Source: JAJYQH01 sp036261615 (GTDB lineage: Bacteria > Actinomycetota > Actinomycetes > Propionibacteriales > Propionibacteriaceae). Taken from it: DNA of 64,000 bases. The position numbers were made by a program, and so were the translations under genes. Location: contig DATAKK010000104.1 in assembly GCA_036261615.1 (NCBI GenBank), forward strand, positions 19,299-83,298, read 5' to 3'. Below are positions 9,972 to 18,962 of the stretch, one piece after another. The number at the start of each line of letters is the position of its first letter. Within the stretch, counting starts at the first letter, position 1. A model generated the notes under the pieces. That model worked only from the letters and a program-made list of their open reading frames with translations, did no database searches and was not told the origin of the DNA.

Positions 9972-11705
9972 GTGAGCACAGCACCGCAGTCGTCGATGAC
10001 CGCGCGCGAGGTCAAGCACCAGAAGTGGTGGGGATGGGGCGAGGAGGGCATCTCCTGGAGCCACGCCGACAAGCCGAAGTTCGCGCCGTTCGTTATGGAC
10101 AAGCTCGGCGTCGACGTCAACCTGCCCGCGCCGGGGGCCGATCCGCTGAGCAGCTTCGACGTGCCGCAGAGCCGGCTCAGTGACGAGCTGCGGGCCGAGC
10201 TCGAGCGGCTCATCGGCGCCGCCAACGTCGTCACCGACGACGAGCTGCGGGTCGTGCATGCCTACGGCAAGGGCGTGCGCGACCTCGTCCGGGTGCGGCG
10301 CGGCGAGTTCGGACGCCTGCCCGATGCCGTCGTCTACCCCGGCGGCGAGGCCGACGTGGTGGCCATCGTCGACGCGGTGGTGGCGGCCGACGGCGTCCTC
10401 ATCCCCTACGGCGGCGGCTCGAACATCGTCGCCGCCCTCGAGGCGCTGCCCGACGAGCAGCGCCAGGTGGTCAGCATCGACCTCGGCCGGATGAACAAGG
10501 TGCTTGAGATCGACGAGCAGGCCGGGCTGGCGCGCATCCAGGCCGGGGTGCTCGGCCCGGACATGGAGGACCAGCTCAACGCCAAGGGCTGGACGCTGGG
10601 GCATTTCCCCGACTCGTTCATCTGGTCGACCCTCGGCGGCTGGATCGCCACCCGCAGCTCCGGCGCGCAGAGCGACAAGTACGGCGACATCTCCGACATC
10701 ACCCGGGGGCTGCGGGTCGTGCTCCCCGGCCGGGTGGTCGCGCTGCGTCCGCTGCCGTCGAGCTCGACCGGGCCGAGCGTGCGGGAGATGATCATCGGCT
10801 CGGAGGGCCGTCTCGGCATCATCACCGAGGCGTGGGTCAACGTGCACCGGGTCGCCGAGGTCCGCGAGATCCAGGCCTACTTCTTCCCCACCTACGACGC
10901 CGGCCTCAAGGCCGCCGAGCAGGTGATGAGCTCGGGCGCCAACCCGATGCTGCTGCGCGTGTCGGACGCCAACGAGACCGAGTTCTCGATGGCCAACGGC
11001 AAGCAGTCGAGCACCGTCGGGCACCTCATGAGCCAGGCGATCCAGCAGGTGATGCTGCGCAAGGGGTGGGACCTCAGCCGCATCTGCCTGTCGTTCATCG
11101 GCTACGAGGGCACCGCCGCGCACGTGCGCTACACCAAGAGCCTGGTCGGCAAGATCGTCCGCGCCAACGGCGGCATGGCGGTCGGGAAGGGCCCGGGCAC
11201 GCTGTACGACCAGAAGAAGTTCGACATCCCCTACATCCGCGACTTCCTGCTCGACCGGGGCATCCCCGCGGACGTGAGCGAGACGTCCACGCCGTGGAGC
11301 AAAGTCAAGGAGATCCACGACGAGACGGTGCAGCGGGCCCAGGAGGCCTTCGACGCCACCGGACACCGCGGCTTCATCATGTGCCACCTCTCGCACAGCT
11401 ACCACTCGGGCGCCTGCCAGTACTTCACCTTCGCGATCGCCGACAGCACCGAGTCGAACCTGCGCAGCTACGACACCGTGAAGCGGGCGATCCAGCAGTC
11501 GTTCATGGACCACGGGGGCACGGTCTCGCACCACCACGGCGTCGGCGAGGAACACTCGCCGTGGATGGACCAGGACATCTCCCCGGCCGGGGTCTGGGTG
11601 CAGTCGAAGCTGTTCGAGGCGGTCGACCCGGGCCGCCACCTCAACCCGGGCAAGATCGTGCACGAGGGCCGGCCGGGGATCTCCACCAACAGCGAGGACG
11701 CCTGA
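9972..11705 (+). CDS. FAD-dependent alkylglycerone-phosphate synthase (alkyl-DHAP synthase)
   Basis: A 577-residue flavoprotein that aligns along its length with animal AGPS as I recall it. It has a VAO-type FAD domain with PYGGGSN, the segment GHFPDSFIWSTLGGWIATRS, MIIGSEGRLGIITEA, YHSGACQYF and the histidine cluster SHHHGVG. AGPS exchanges the acyl chain of acyl-DHAP for a fatty alcohol, forming the ether bond. The GTG start has a GAGGAG site 7 bases upstream. It lies 31 bp after the acyltransferase, apparently in one operon with the SDR. A different FAD oxidase function is less likely. Confidence 0.9.
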   Translation: MSTAPQSSMTAREVKHQKWWGWGEEGISWSHADKPKFAPFVMDKLGVDVNLPAPGADPLSSFDVPQSRLSDELRAELERLIGAANVVTDDELRVVHAYGKGVRDLVRVRRGEFGRLPDAVVYPGGEADVVAIVDAVVAADGVLIPYGGGSNIVAALEALPDEQRQVVSIDLGRMNKVLEIDEQAGLARIQAGVLGPDMEDQLNAKGWTLGHFPDSFIWSTLGGWIATRSSGAQSDKYGDISDITRGLRVVLPGRVVALRPLPSSSTGPSVREMIIGSEGRLGIITEAWVNVHRVAEVREIQAYFFPTYDAGLKAAEQVMSSGANPMLLRVSDANETEFSMANGKQSSTVGHLMSQAIQQVMLRKGWDLSRICLSFIGYEGTAAHVRYTKSLVGKIVRANGGMAVGKGPGTLYDQKKFDIPYIRDFLLDRGIPADVSETSTPWSKVKEIHDETVQRAQEAFDATGHRGFIMCHLSHSYHSGACQYFTFAIADSTESNLRSYDTVKRAIQQSFMDHGGTVSHHHGVGEEHSPWMDQDISPAGVWVQSKLFEAVDPGRHLNPGKIVHEGRPGISTNSEDA

Positions 11706-11722
11706 CCCATGAGTGACCTGCG

Positions 11723-12475
11723 GTGATCGTAGGAGTCGTCGGATGGACGGTCGTCGTGGTGGCGGCCGTCCTCGTCGGTCTGGCCAAGACCGCCCTGCCC
11801 GGAAGCGGCATCCTGCCGGTCGCCCTCGTGGCCACGGTGCTGCCCGCGAAGGCGTCCACCGGGATCGTGCTGCTCATGCTCATCGTCGGCGACCTCGCCG
11901 CGATCACCGTCTACCGCCGGGACGCCGACGTCGGGGCGCTCAAGCGGCTGCTGCCGGCCGTCCTCGTCGGGGTCGCCCTCGGCGGCGGCTACCTCTCCTT
12001 CGCCTCCGACCTCGCCACCAAGCGCACGATCGGGGTGATCCTGCTCGCCATGGTGATCTGGACCGTCATCCGCCGGATGCTGTCGAAGCGGCCCAACCCG
12101 CACCACGGCGACGAGTCGACGATCCACCCGGTGCGGCGGGCCTTCTACGGCAGCCTCGCCGGCTTCACCACCATGGTCGCCAACGCGGGCGGCCCGGTGA
12201 CCAGCATCTACATGCTCTCGGCCGGGTTCGACGTGATCCGCTTCCTCGGCACGACCGCCTGGTTCTACTTCGCGGTCAACCTCATCAAGGTGCCGGTCGC
12301 CGTCGCCGTCGGCAGCGTCGGCTGGCACACCGTCGGCGTGGCCGCACTCATGGCGCCGGTGATCATCCTCAGCGCGGTGGTCGGCGTCCGGCTGGCGCGG
12401 ATCATGCCGAAGCGGGTGTTCGACCCGCTGGTGCTCGGCTTCAGCGGCCTGGCCGCCGCCTGGCTGCTGTTCTGA
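11723..12475 (+). CDS. TauE/SafE-family membrane exporter
   Basis: A 250-residue polytopic protein with the two-half TauE/SafE arrangement of about eight hydrophobic segments. It shows the typical GLAKTALPGSGIL first-half and AGFTTMVANAGGP second-half loops. Members move sulfite, sulfonates or other organic anions; the substrate is unknown here. GTG start, 17 bp after the alkyl-DHAP synthase stop. It may be co-transcribed with it, though no functional link is obvious. Confidence 0.88.
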   Translation: MIVGVVGWTVVVVAAVLVGLAKTALPGSGILPVALVATVLPAKASTGIVLLMLIVGDLAAITVYRRDADVGALKRLLPAVLVGVALGGGYLSFASDLATKRTIGVILLAMVIWTVIRRMLSKRPNPHHGDESTIHPVRRAFYGSLAGFTTMVANAGGPVTSIYMLSAGFDVIRFLGTTAWFYFAVNLIKVPVAVAVGSVGWHTVGVAALMAPVIILSAVVGVRLARIMPKRVFDPLVLGFSGLAAAWLLF

Positions 12476-12526
12476 GCCGCCCCCGCGGCCGGACGCCGCC
12501 AGGGCCACCTCCGGTAGCCTCGGCAC

Positions 12527-13684
12527 GTGAGTATCGAGGTTCGTGAGATCAGTCCCGACGAGCACCTGGCCTTCGTCACGGACGCCGCCGCCCGGTCGGT
12601 TCCGTCGTCGCCGGTCGTCAGCTTCCTGCAGACGCCGGCCTGGGCGCGGGTGAAGCCGGAGTGGCGGGGCGAGTCGGTGGGCTTCTTCCGCGAGGGCGCC
12701 CTGATCGGGGCCGGCCTCGTGCTCTACCGGGGACTGCCGCGGATCCCCCGCTCGCTCGCCTACCTGCCCGAGGGACCGGTGCTCGACTGGGCCGCCCCCG
12801 ATGTCGCCGAGGCCCTGCAGGCGCTCGCTGCGCACGTGAAGCGCCGCGGCGCCTTCGGGCTGCGGATCGGCCCGACCCTCGTGTGGCGCCGCTGGGACGC
12901 CGATGCCGTGAAGTCCGCCGTCGCCGACGAGAAGGTCGTCTCCCTCGCGCAGGCCACCCCCACCAGCACCGATCGGGCCGGCACCCGCCTGGTCAACGCG
13001 CTGCGCCACCTCGGCTGGCGGGCACCGAAGGAGGGCGAGGGGTTCGCCGCCGGGCAGCCGCAGTACAACTTCGCCCTGCCCCTCGTCACCGACGACGGCA
13101 CGGCCAAGTCGGACGAGGCGCTGCTCGCGGGCATGAACCAGCTGTGGCGGCGCAACATCAAGAAGGCCGACAAGCTCGGCGTCGAGGTGCTGGCCGGCAG
13201 TCGTGACGACCTCGCGCGCTTCCACGAGCTCTACCTCGTCACCGCCGCACGCGACCACTTCACCCCGCGTCCTCTCGGCTACTTCGAGACGATGTGGGAC
13301 GCACTCAACGGCGAGGACCCCGACCGGATGCGGGTGTACCTCGCGACCCACGAGGGCGACCTCGTGGCGGCGACCACCTTCGTGCGCGTCGGGCGACACG
13401 CCTGGTACAGCTACGGGGCGAGCAGCAACGACAAGCGCGAGGTGCGCGGGTCGAACGCGATCCAGTGGCGGATGATCCGCGATGCCCGCGACGCCGGGGC
13501 CATCGTCTACGACCTGCGCGGCATCACGCCGGGAGTGGGGCTGGACGACCCCGAGATCGGGCTCATCCAGTTCAAGGTGGGCACCGGGGGCGAGGCCTAC
13601 AGCTACGTCGGCGAGTGGGACCTGCCGATCAACCGGGCCCTCTACGCGGCCTTCGACTTGTACATGAACCGCCGGCGGCGCTGA
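12527..13684 (+). CDS. FemABX-like peptidoglycan bridge aminoacyltransferase
   Basis: A 385-residue protein with the two-GNAT-domain layout of the FemAB/lipid II glycyltransferase family. Markers are the FLQTPAWARVKPEW start, the ELYLVTAARDHFTPRPLGYF segment and YDLRGITPGVG near the C-terminus. These enzymes add amino acids from aminoacyl-tRNA to the peptidoglycan stem Lys/Dab to form the cross-bridge. The amino acid cannot be predicted. An alanine-racemase-like gene two positions downstream and a class A PBP further on support an envelope role. Confidence 0.88.
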   Translation: MSIEVREISPDEHLAFVTDAAARSVPSSPVVSFLQTPAWARVKPEWRGESVGFFREGALIGAGLVLYRGLPRIPRSLAYLPEGPVLDWAAPDVAEALQALAAHVKRRGAFGLRIGPTLVWRRWDADAVKSAVADEKVVSLAQATPTSTDRAGTRLVNALRHLGWRAPKEGEGFAAGQPQYNFALPLVTDDGTAKSDEALLAGMNQLWRRNIKKADKLGVEVLAGSRDDLARFHELYLVTAARDHFTPRPLGYFETMWDALNGEDPDRMRVYLATHEGDLVAATTFVRVGRHAWYSYGASSNDKREVRGSNAIQWRMIRDARDAGAIVYDLRGITPGVGLDDPEIGLIQFKVGTGGEAYSYVGEWDLPINRALYAAFDLYMNRRRR

Positions 13685-13688
13685 CGCC

Positions 13689-15350
13689 GTGCCCGCACGT
13701 CCGCTGCTCGCCTCCCTGGCCGGCTACCAGCGCGACTGGCTCGCCGGCGACCTCGTCGCGGCCCTCACCCTCACCGCCATCGCGGTGCCCGAGCAGATGG
13801 CGACGGCGCACCTCGTCGGCGTGCCGGCGGCCACCGGGCTGTGGGCGTTCATCGTCGGCTCGGTCGTCTTCGCCCTCGTCGGGCGGCACCACACGATGTC
13901 GGTGGGCGCGGACTCGACGATCGCCCCGATGATCGCGGCCGGGGCGCTCGCCGTGGCGTCCGCCGGCAGCCCCGGCTACCGCTCGGCGGTCGCGCTCATC
14001 GGGGTGCTGGCCGGGGTCCTGCTCATCGTGGTCGGAGCCGCCCGGCTGGGCTGGGTGGCACAGTTCCTGTCGCGGCCGGCGATGACCGGCGTGCTCATCG
14101 GCATCGCGCTCGAAATCGCCGTGCACCAGCTGCCGGCACTGCTGGGCCTGCCGGGCGTCGACGGCTCGCTCACCCACCGGGTGCTCACCCTCGCCCGCGA
14201 GCTGGGCGGCGTGCACCCCTGGCCGGTGGTCCTCGGTCTCGGTGTGCTGGCGATCATGATCGTGGCCGAGCGGATCGACGGCCGCATCCCCGGGGCCCTC
14301 ATCGGCGTCGGCCTCGCGACGGTGGCCGTCATCGCCGGACGCCTCGACTCCGCGGGCGTCGCCGTGCTCGGCGGCATCGATGCGGGCCTGCCGCACCCCG
14401 ACCTCACCGCGTGGACGCCGGCGTCCGTGGCCCGGGTGGGGCTCACCGCGCTCACCGTGGCCTTCGTCTGCGTCATGCAGACGGCGACGACCGAGGGCGC
14501 GGTCGAGGACCGCGGGGCGGACCTCGAGCGGGACGTGCTCGCGATCGGGATCGGGTCGCTCGTGGCCGGAGCCGTCGGCACCTTCGGCGTCGACTCGTCC
14601 CCGCCCCGCACCCAGGTGCTCGCGTCGTCGCGGGCCCGGTCGCAGCTGGCCGGGCTGGTCGCGGCCGCGCTCGTGCTCGTCGTGCTGCTCGTGGCGGCGG
14701 GAGCGCTGCGCCGGGTGCCGGAGGCGGCACTGGCCGGCGTCCTGCTGTTCGTGGCCGGCCGGCTGTTCCGGGTGCGCGACCTCGTGCGGGTGCTGCGCTT
14801 CGACCGCACCGAGTTCGCGACCGGGGTGCTCACCGTGGTGGCCGTGGTCGTGCTCGGCATCGAACAGGCGATCATCGTCGCCATGGCCCTGTCGCTGGCC
14901 CTGCGCGTGCGCGACGAGGCCCGCCCGCGGGACACGCTCATGGGCCAGGAGGTGGGCACCGACCACTGGATCCCCACCGACATCTCCCGCCCGACCCGGC
15001 AGGTGCCCGGGCTGCTCGTCTACCTCGTCTACGCGCCGCTGTGGTACGCCAACGCGGCGCACGTCGTCGGCCGGCTGCGTCGGCTGGTCGCCGCCGCCGA
15101 CCCGCCGGTGCGGGCACTGGTGATCGACGTCGCCGCAATGCCCGACCTCGACTTCACCGGTGCGGCGGCCCTTCGCGAGCTCATCGGCGACCTGCACGCC
15201 GGCGGCGTCCGGGTGGCGGTGGCGCGGGCGTCGCACCGGGTGCACCACGAGCTCAAGCACGCGGGGCTGCTGCCGCTCATCGAAAGCGGGGAGGCGTACC
15301 TGTCGGTCGAGGAGGCCGTCGACGCGGTGCGTCCGGACCCGACCCGATAG
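13689..15350 (+). CDS. SulP-family anion transporter with STAS domain
   Basis: A 553-residue membrane protein. The first 410 residues form the SulP transporter (VAALTLTAIAVPEQMATAHLVGVP and GADSTIAPMIAAGA are typical). The C-terminal 120 residues are a cytoplasmic STAS domain with IDVAAMPDLDFTGAAALREL. Family substrates are sulfate, bicarbonate and other anions; none can be chosen here. GTG start 4 bp after the FemAB-like stop, so translationally linked. Confidence 0.92.
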   Translation: MPARPLLASLAGYQRDWLAGDLVAALTLTAIAVPEQMATAHLVGVPAATGLWAFIVGSVVFALVGRHHTMSVGADSTIAPMIAAGALAVASAGSPGYRSAVALIGVLAGVLLIVVGAARLGWVAQFLSRPAMTGVLIGIALEIAVHQLPALLGLPGVDGSLTHRVLTLARELGGVHPWPVVLGLGVLAIMIVAERIDGRIPGALIGVGLATVAVIAGRLDSAGVAVLGGIDAGLPHPDLTAWTPASVARVGLTALTVAFVCVMQTATTEGAVEDRGADLERDVLAIGIGSLVAGAVGTFGVDSSPPRTQVLASSRARSQLAGLVAAALVLVVLLVAAGALRRVPEAALAGVLLFVAGRLFRVRDLVRVLRFDRTEFATGVLTVVAVVVLGIEQAIIVAMALSLALRVRDEARPRDTLMGQEVGTDHWIPTDISRPTRQVPGLLVYLVYAPLWYANAAHVVGRLRRLVAAADPPVRALVIDVAAMPDLDFTGAAALRELIGDLHAGGVRVAVARASHRVHHELKHAGLLPLIESGEAYLSVEEAVDAVRPDPTR

Positions 15351-15359
15351 CCTCGCGGC

Positions 15360-16391
15360 ATGACTCTCACCCTGCACGTCGACACCGACGCCTGGCGCGC
15401 CCACCTGCGCCGCTTCGCCGACGACACCCCCGGGCTGGTGCCGGTGGCCAAGGGCAACGGGTACGGGTTCGGCCTCGCGCGGCTCGCCGAGGAGACGGTG
15501 CGGCTGGGCGTCGACACGCTCGCCGTCGGGATGGTGCACGAGGTCGCGGAGGTGCGGGCGGCCGGGTTCACGGGCGACGTCGTCGTCCTGACCCCCTGGA
15601 CGCCGGCCGACGGGACCGAGGTGCTCGACGACCCCCGGACCCTCGTCACCGTCTCGCGCCTCGACGACCTGCGCCACCTCGCCGGGGACCGGCGCGACAC
15701 CCGGATCCTGCTCGAGGTGCGCACCTCGATGCGCCGCCACGGCCTGCCCCCCGCCGAGCTCGACCAGGCGGTGGCCGTCGTCGCCGGCTCCCCGCTGCGC
15801 GTGGAGGGGTGGACGATCCACCTGCCGATGGTCGCCGCCGGTCGTCTGGCCGAGGCACGCCGGCTGGCGTCCGCGGCCCTCGACGCGTTCGAGGCGCCGC
15901 TGTGGCTGTCGCACCTCTCCGTCGACGAATACCGGACGCTGGCGGGCGAGGTGTCCGTGCCGCTGCGCCTGCGCGTCGGCACCGCGCTGTGGCTCGGCGC
16001 GCCCCGGACCCGGCGGGTGACCGCCCGCGTGCTCGACGTGCACCCCGTGGAACGGGGCGAGCGGGTGGGCTACTGGCAGCGGCGGATGCCGCGCTCGGGG
16101 TACGTCGTCGTCGTCTCCGGCGGCACGGCCAACGGCGTCGCGATGGAGGCGCCCACCGCGGCCGCGACCGCCCGGCAGCGCCTGGTCGCCGCGGCGTCCG
16201 GCTCGATGGAGGCGCTCGGGCTCGCCCTGTCGCCCTATCGGATCGACGGCCGCAAGCGCTTCTTCGTCGAGCCTCCGCACATGCAGTCGTCGCTCGTCTT
16301 CCTGCCCGCGGACGCCGGGGTCGCGATCGGCGACGAGGTGCCGGTCGAGGTGCGCCTCACCACGGTCAGCGTCGACCGGATCGAGGGCTGA
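15360..16391 (+). CDS. alanine racemase-like PLP enzyme
   Basis: A 343-residue fold-type III PLP enzyme. The PLP lysine is in PVAKGNGYGFG (Lys31), in the alanine-racemase N-terminal barrel, and a beta-domain with VGYWQRRMPRSGYVVVVSGG follows. Several surrounding motifs depart from housekeeping Alr: the tyrosine region and the C-terminal domain are unusual and the protein is somewhat short. It may be a divergent racemase acting on a wall or surface-polymer precursor. It starts 9 bp after the SulP gene, in the same operon as the FemAB-like gene. Confidence 0.78.
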   Translation: MTLTLHVDTDAWRAHLRRFADDTPGLVPVAKGNGYGFGLARLAEETVRLGVDTLAVGMVHEVAEVRAAGFTGDVVVLTPWTPADGTEVLDDPRTLVTVSRLDDLRHLAGDRRDTRILLEVRTSMRRHGLPPAELDQAVAVVAGSPLRVEGWTIHLPMVAAGRLAEARRLASAALDAFEAPLWLSHLSVDEYRTLAGEVSVPLRLRVGTALWLGAPRTRRVTARVLDVHPVERGERVGYWQRRMPRSGYVVVVSGGTANGVAMEAPTAAATARQRLVAAASGSMEALGLALSPYRIDGRKRFFVEPPHMQSSLVFLPADAGVAIGDEVPVEVRLTTVSVDRIEG

Positions 16392-16397
16392 GCGGGG

Positions 16398-17492
16398 TCA
16401 GCTGGCCCAGTGGCCGGAGAAGAACAGCCACGACCAGCCGACCACCGAAACGCAGGACGCCGCGACCGCGACCGCGACGAACCCGGTCCACAACAGCCGG
16501 CCGAGCTCGGAGCGCGGCCTGCGGGTGGCCAGGTCGGCGAGCAGCAGGAACAGCGGGAACCACAGCAGCAGCGCCCGGTTGCTCGACATCCACCAGTAGC
16601 TCGTCGCGAAGACGAGCACCTGGGTGCCGACGAAGGCGGCCTCCGGCCACTCCCGGCGCACCAGGCACCAGATGGTCGTCGCGGTGCCGAGGGCGACGGT
16701 GACGATCTCGCAGGCGAACATCACCGCCACCAGTTTCTGGCCCGGCGGCCAGTACGAGGGGTGAGCGGCCGCCAGGGTGGTGAGGAACGCATCCACCGGG
16801 GAGTGGATGCCCCGACGGCTCCACCCCTGGCTCTGGGCGTCGAACCAGGCCGTCCACGACCCGGTGAGCCCGTGCAGGAAGGCGAGGTAGCCGAGCACCA
16901 CGGCGGTCGGCAGGAGCAGCACCACCAGCCGGGGCAGGCTGCGTCCCTTCTGGTACAGGGCGAGGACGACCAGCGCGACGACGAGGAACACCCCGCTCAC
17001 CCGGAACGCGCAGGCGATCGCCGCGAGCAGCGCCGCCTGCAGCCAGTTGCGGGAGAGCGCCCGTTCCCAGGCCCAGAAGGCGGCGGCGGCGAAGGGCGCC
17101 TCCGTGTAGGGCACGGCCGTGAACACGGTCATCGGAGCGATCAGCCAGAACACGGCCGGCAGCACGCCGCCCAGCCGGTACAGCGCCCACGCCGCCAGCG
17201 CCGACCCGATGAGCGCGAGCAGTTCGCCCGTGACGAGCGGGGGGACGCCGACCACGGCCAGGGAGCCCATGACGGCGGGGAGCGCGGGGAAGAACGCCAT
17301 GTTCTGAGGGTCGGCGTAGCCGTCGCGCGCGATCGCCAGGAAGTGCTGCACGTCCCAACCGGACAGGGCGTCGGACAGCCGGCGCCGGCTGCTCAGCAGG
17401 ACGATGAGCAGCGCCAGCAGCACGAGGCCGCGGCTGGCCAGCCAGGTCTGCACGACCAGCCTCGGCTCGAGGGAGGAGCGCGCCCGGGTCAC
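16398..17492 (-). CDS. polytopic mannosyltransferase-like protein (PIG-V-like)
   Basis: A 364-residue membrane protein with about eight to ten hydrophobic segments. The first loop GWDVQHFLAIARDGYADPQNMAFFPALP matches the WDxxxYLxIAxxGY...AFFPxxP pattern of PIG-V-type mannosyltransferases, where acidic residues of the loop are catalytic. It probably transfers a sugar from a polyprenyl-phosphate donor outside the membrane. GTG start. It lies 4 bp downstream of the GT87-like gene and is probably co-transcribed with it and the PBP. Confidence 0.8.
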   Translation of the reverse strand: MTRARSSLEPRLVVQTWLASRGLVLLALLIVLLSSRRRLSDALSGWDVQHFLAIARDGYADPQNMAFFPALPAVMGSLAVVGVPPLVTGELLALIGSALAAWALYRLGGVLPAVFWLIAPMTVFTAVPYTEAPFAAAAFWAWERALSRNWLQAALLAAIACAFRVSGVFLVVALVVLALYQKGRSLPRLVVLLLPTAVVLGYLAFLHGLTGSWTAWFDAQSQGWSRRGIHSPVDAFLTTLAAAHPSYWPPGQKLVAVMFACEIVTVALGTATTIWCLVRREWPEAAFVGTQVLVFATSYWWMSSNRALLLWFPLFLLLADLATRRPRSELGRLLWTGFVAVAVAASCVSVVGWSWLFFSGHWAS

Positions 17493-17496
17493 CGGC

Positions 17497-18951
17497 TCAC
17501 CCTACCGGGGCGTCACGCCCGGCCGGCGCATCCTCCCCCTCGTCAGCCGGCCTCGGAGCGTCGAGCACGACGGCGTCCGGGGCGTGGTCGAGGACGCCGC
17601 CCACGGGGTCGTCGACGAGGGGCCCGCGCACCGGGTCGTCCCAGGGGCGCTGCATGTCGCGCAGCACCCGGGTACTGATCCACACGAGCACGGCGACCCG
17701 CAGGAGGATCGCGCACCAGTACCAGAGGTCGCGCTGCCCCCCGGAGACCGTGCTGCCGTTGAGGTGTCCCCACACCGCCCAGAAGTACAGGAGTTCAGCG
17801 ACGGTGAAGACGGCCCAGTCGGTGAGCACCGGCCGGGCGAGCACGAGCAGCGGCAGCACCCACAGCACGTGCTGGGGCGGGTAGCCCTTGTCGAGCAGCA
17901 CGACCGCGGCGACGAGGAGGAACGCGATCTGGCCGACCCGGGGACGCCGCGGGGCGGCGAGGGCCCGCCGCAGGACGAACCCGGCGGTCGAGAGCCACAG
18001 CAGGGCGCCGACCGCCCCTGGATAGGGCACCCGGAGGCCGGCGTCCTGGAGCAGCCACCAGATCGAGCCGAGGTCGGCGCCGTTGGCCAGCCATCCGGTG
18101 TACCACTGCAGCCACGCGCGGGGCGCGACGAGCAGCACCGGGACGTTCGCCACCAGCCACGCCGCGAGGAAGCCGATGAGCGCCCGCATCGGCGCCCGCT
18201 GCAGCCCCGCCCGCACGCAGAGCACGAGGAGGCCGAGGAGGATGACGATGGGGTAGAACTTCGACGCCGTGGCGAGGCCCAGCAGGGCGCCGGCGAGCAT
18301 CGGACGCCGCAACGCCCAGGCGAGCAGGCCGAGCCCGACCAGGGCCGCGGCCAGCAGGTCCCAGTTGACCAGGCCGGCGGCGGCGACGACCGGGGCGCCG
18401 GCGACGTAGAGGGCGTCCCAGGACCGCACCCGGCGGGTGAGCCGCCCGTCGGTGTCGCGGGCGGAGCCGCGACCGAGCAGCAGATGCGCGCCGACCAGCG
18501 CGAGGAACGCGAGGTACAGGAGCACCGCGGTGGCGAGCCACCAGGCGTTCGAGGCGTCCAGGACGCGCTGCTGGCTGAGTCCGGGGCGGCTCGGGAATCC
18601 GAACAGCTCGGTGATCCAGCGGGCGACCACCATGAGCGCGGCGGTGACGGTGCCGTAGTCGAGGCCGAACTGGCGGTAGGGCGCGAGCCCGGTGGCGAAC
18701 CCGGTGCCCTGGTAGACCAGCGGGATGTCGGAGTAGCACAGCCGCATGAGCGTGTTGACGGGGTGCCCGGCGGTGGTCTGCACGCAGGTGTGCTGGTGCC
18801 ACAGCAGCACCAGCCAGGTGCCGAGCGACGCGAGCACCGCCCAGGGAACCGGGTCGAACCAGATGCCGCGGCGCACCGCGTGCGCGCCGACCGCGCCGCC
18901 GAGGCGCCGCTCGAGTTCACTACCCCGCCGCGCCAGGTTGAGCTCGCTCAT
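17497..18951 (-). CDS. GT87/DUF2029-like polytopic glycosyltransferase
   Basis: A 484-residue integral membrane protein with roughly ten to twelve hydrophobic segments (VPWAVLASLGTWLVLLW, LAGALLGLATASKFYP and others). The ASKFYP segment and overall layout fit the polyprenol-phosphate-mannose-dependent GT87/DUF2029 group. The start is the ATG at 18951, 11 bp after the PBP stop; a longer in-frame upstream extension merely shadows the PBP. From memory, the DUF5318 - class A PBP - DUF2029 order also occurs in mycobacteria (Rv0049-Rv0051). Confidence 0.82.
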   Translation of the reverse strand: MSELNLARRGSELERRLGGAVGAHAVRRGIWFDPVPWAVLASLGTWLVLLWHQHTCVQTTAGHPVNTLMRLCYSDIPLVYQGTGFATGLAPYRQFGLDYGTVTAALMVVARWITELFGFPSRPGLSQQRVLDASNAWWLATAVLLYLAFLALVGAHLLLGRGSARDTDGRLTRRVRSWDALYVAGAPVVAAAGLVNWDLLAAALVGLGLLAWALRRPMLAGALLGLATASKFYPIVILLGLLVLCVRAGLQRAPMRALIGFLAAWLVANVPVLLVAPRAWLQWYTGWLANGADLGSIWWLLQDAGLRVPYPGAVGALLWLSTAGFVLRRALAAPRRPRVGQIAFLLVAAVVLLDKGYPPQHVLWVLPLLVLARPVLTDWAVFTVAELLYFWAVWGHLNGSTVSGGQRDLWYWCAILLRVAVLVWISTRVLRDMQRPWDDPVRGPLVDDPVGGVLDHAPDAVVLDAPRPADEGEDAPAGRDAPVG

Positions 18952-18962
18952 GACTGCCCAGG

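Noticed and set aside
9867..11663. 598-codon minus-strand frame opposite the alkyl-DHAP synthase
   Set aside because: Shadow composition and no motifs; the plus strand encodes a convincing AGPS homologue.
13629..16702. Very long open frames of 880-950 codons on both strands across the SulP and racemase genes
   Set aside because: They are Arg/Gly/Pro/His-rich shadows of the real genes, produced by high GC at third codon positions; no domain, ribosome site or sensible start.
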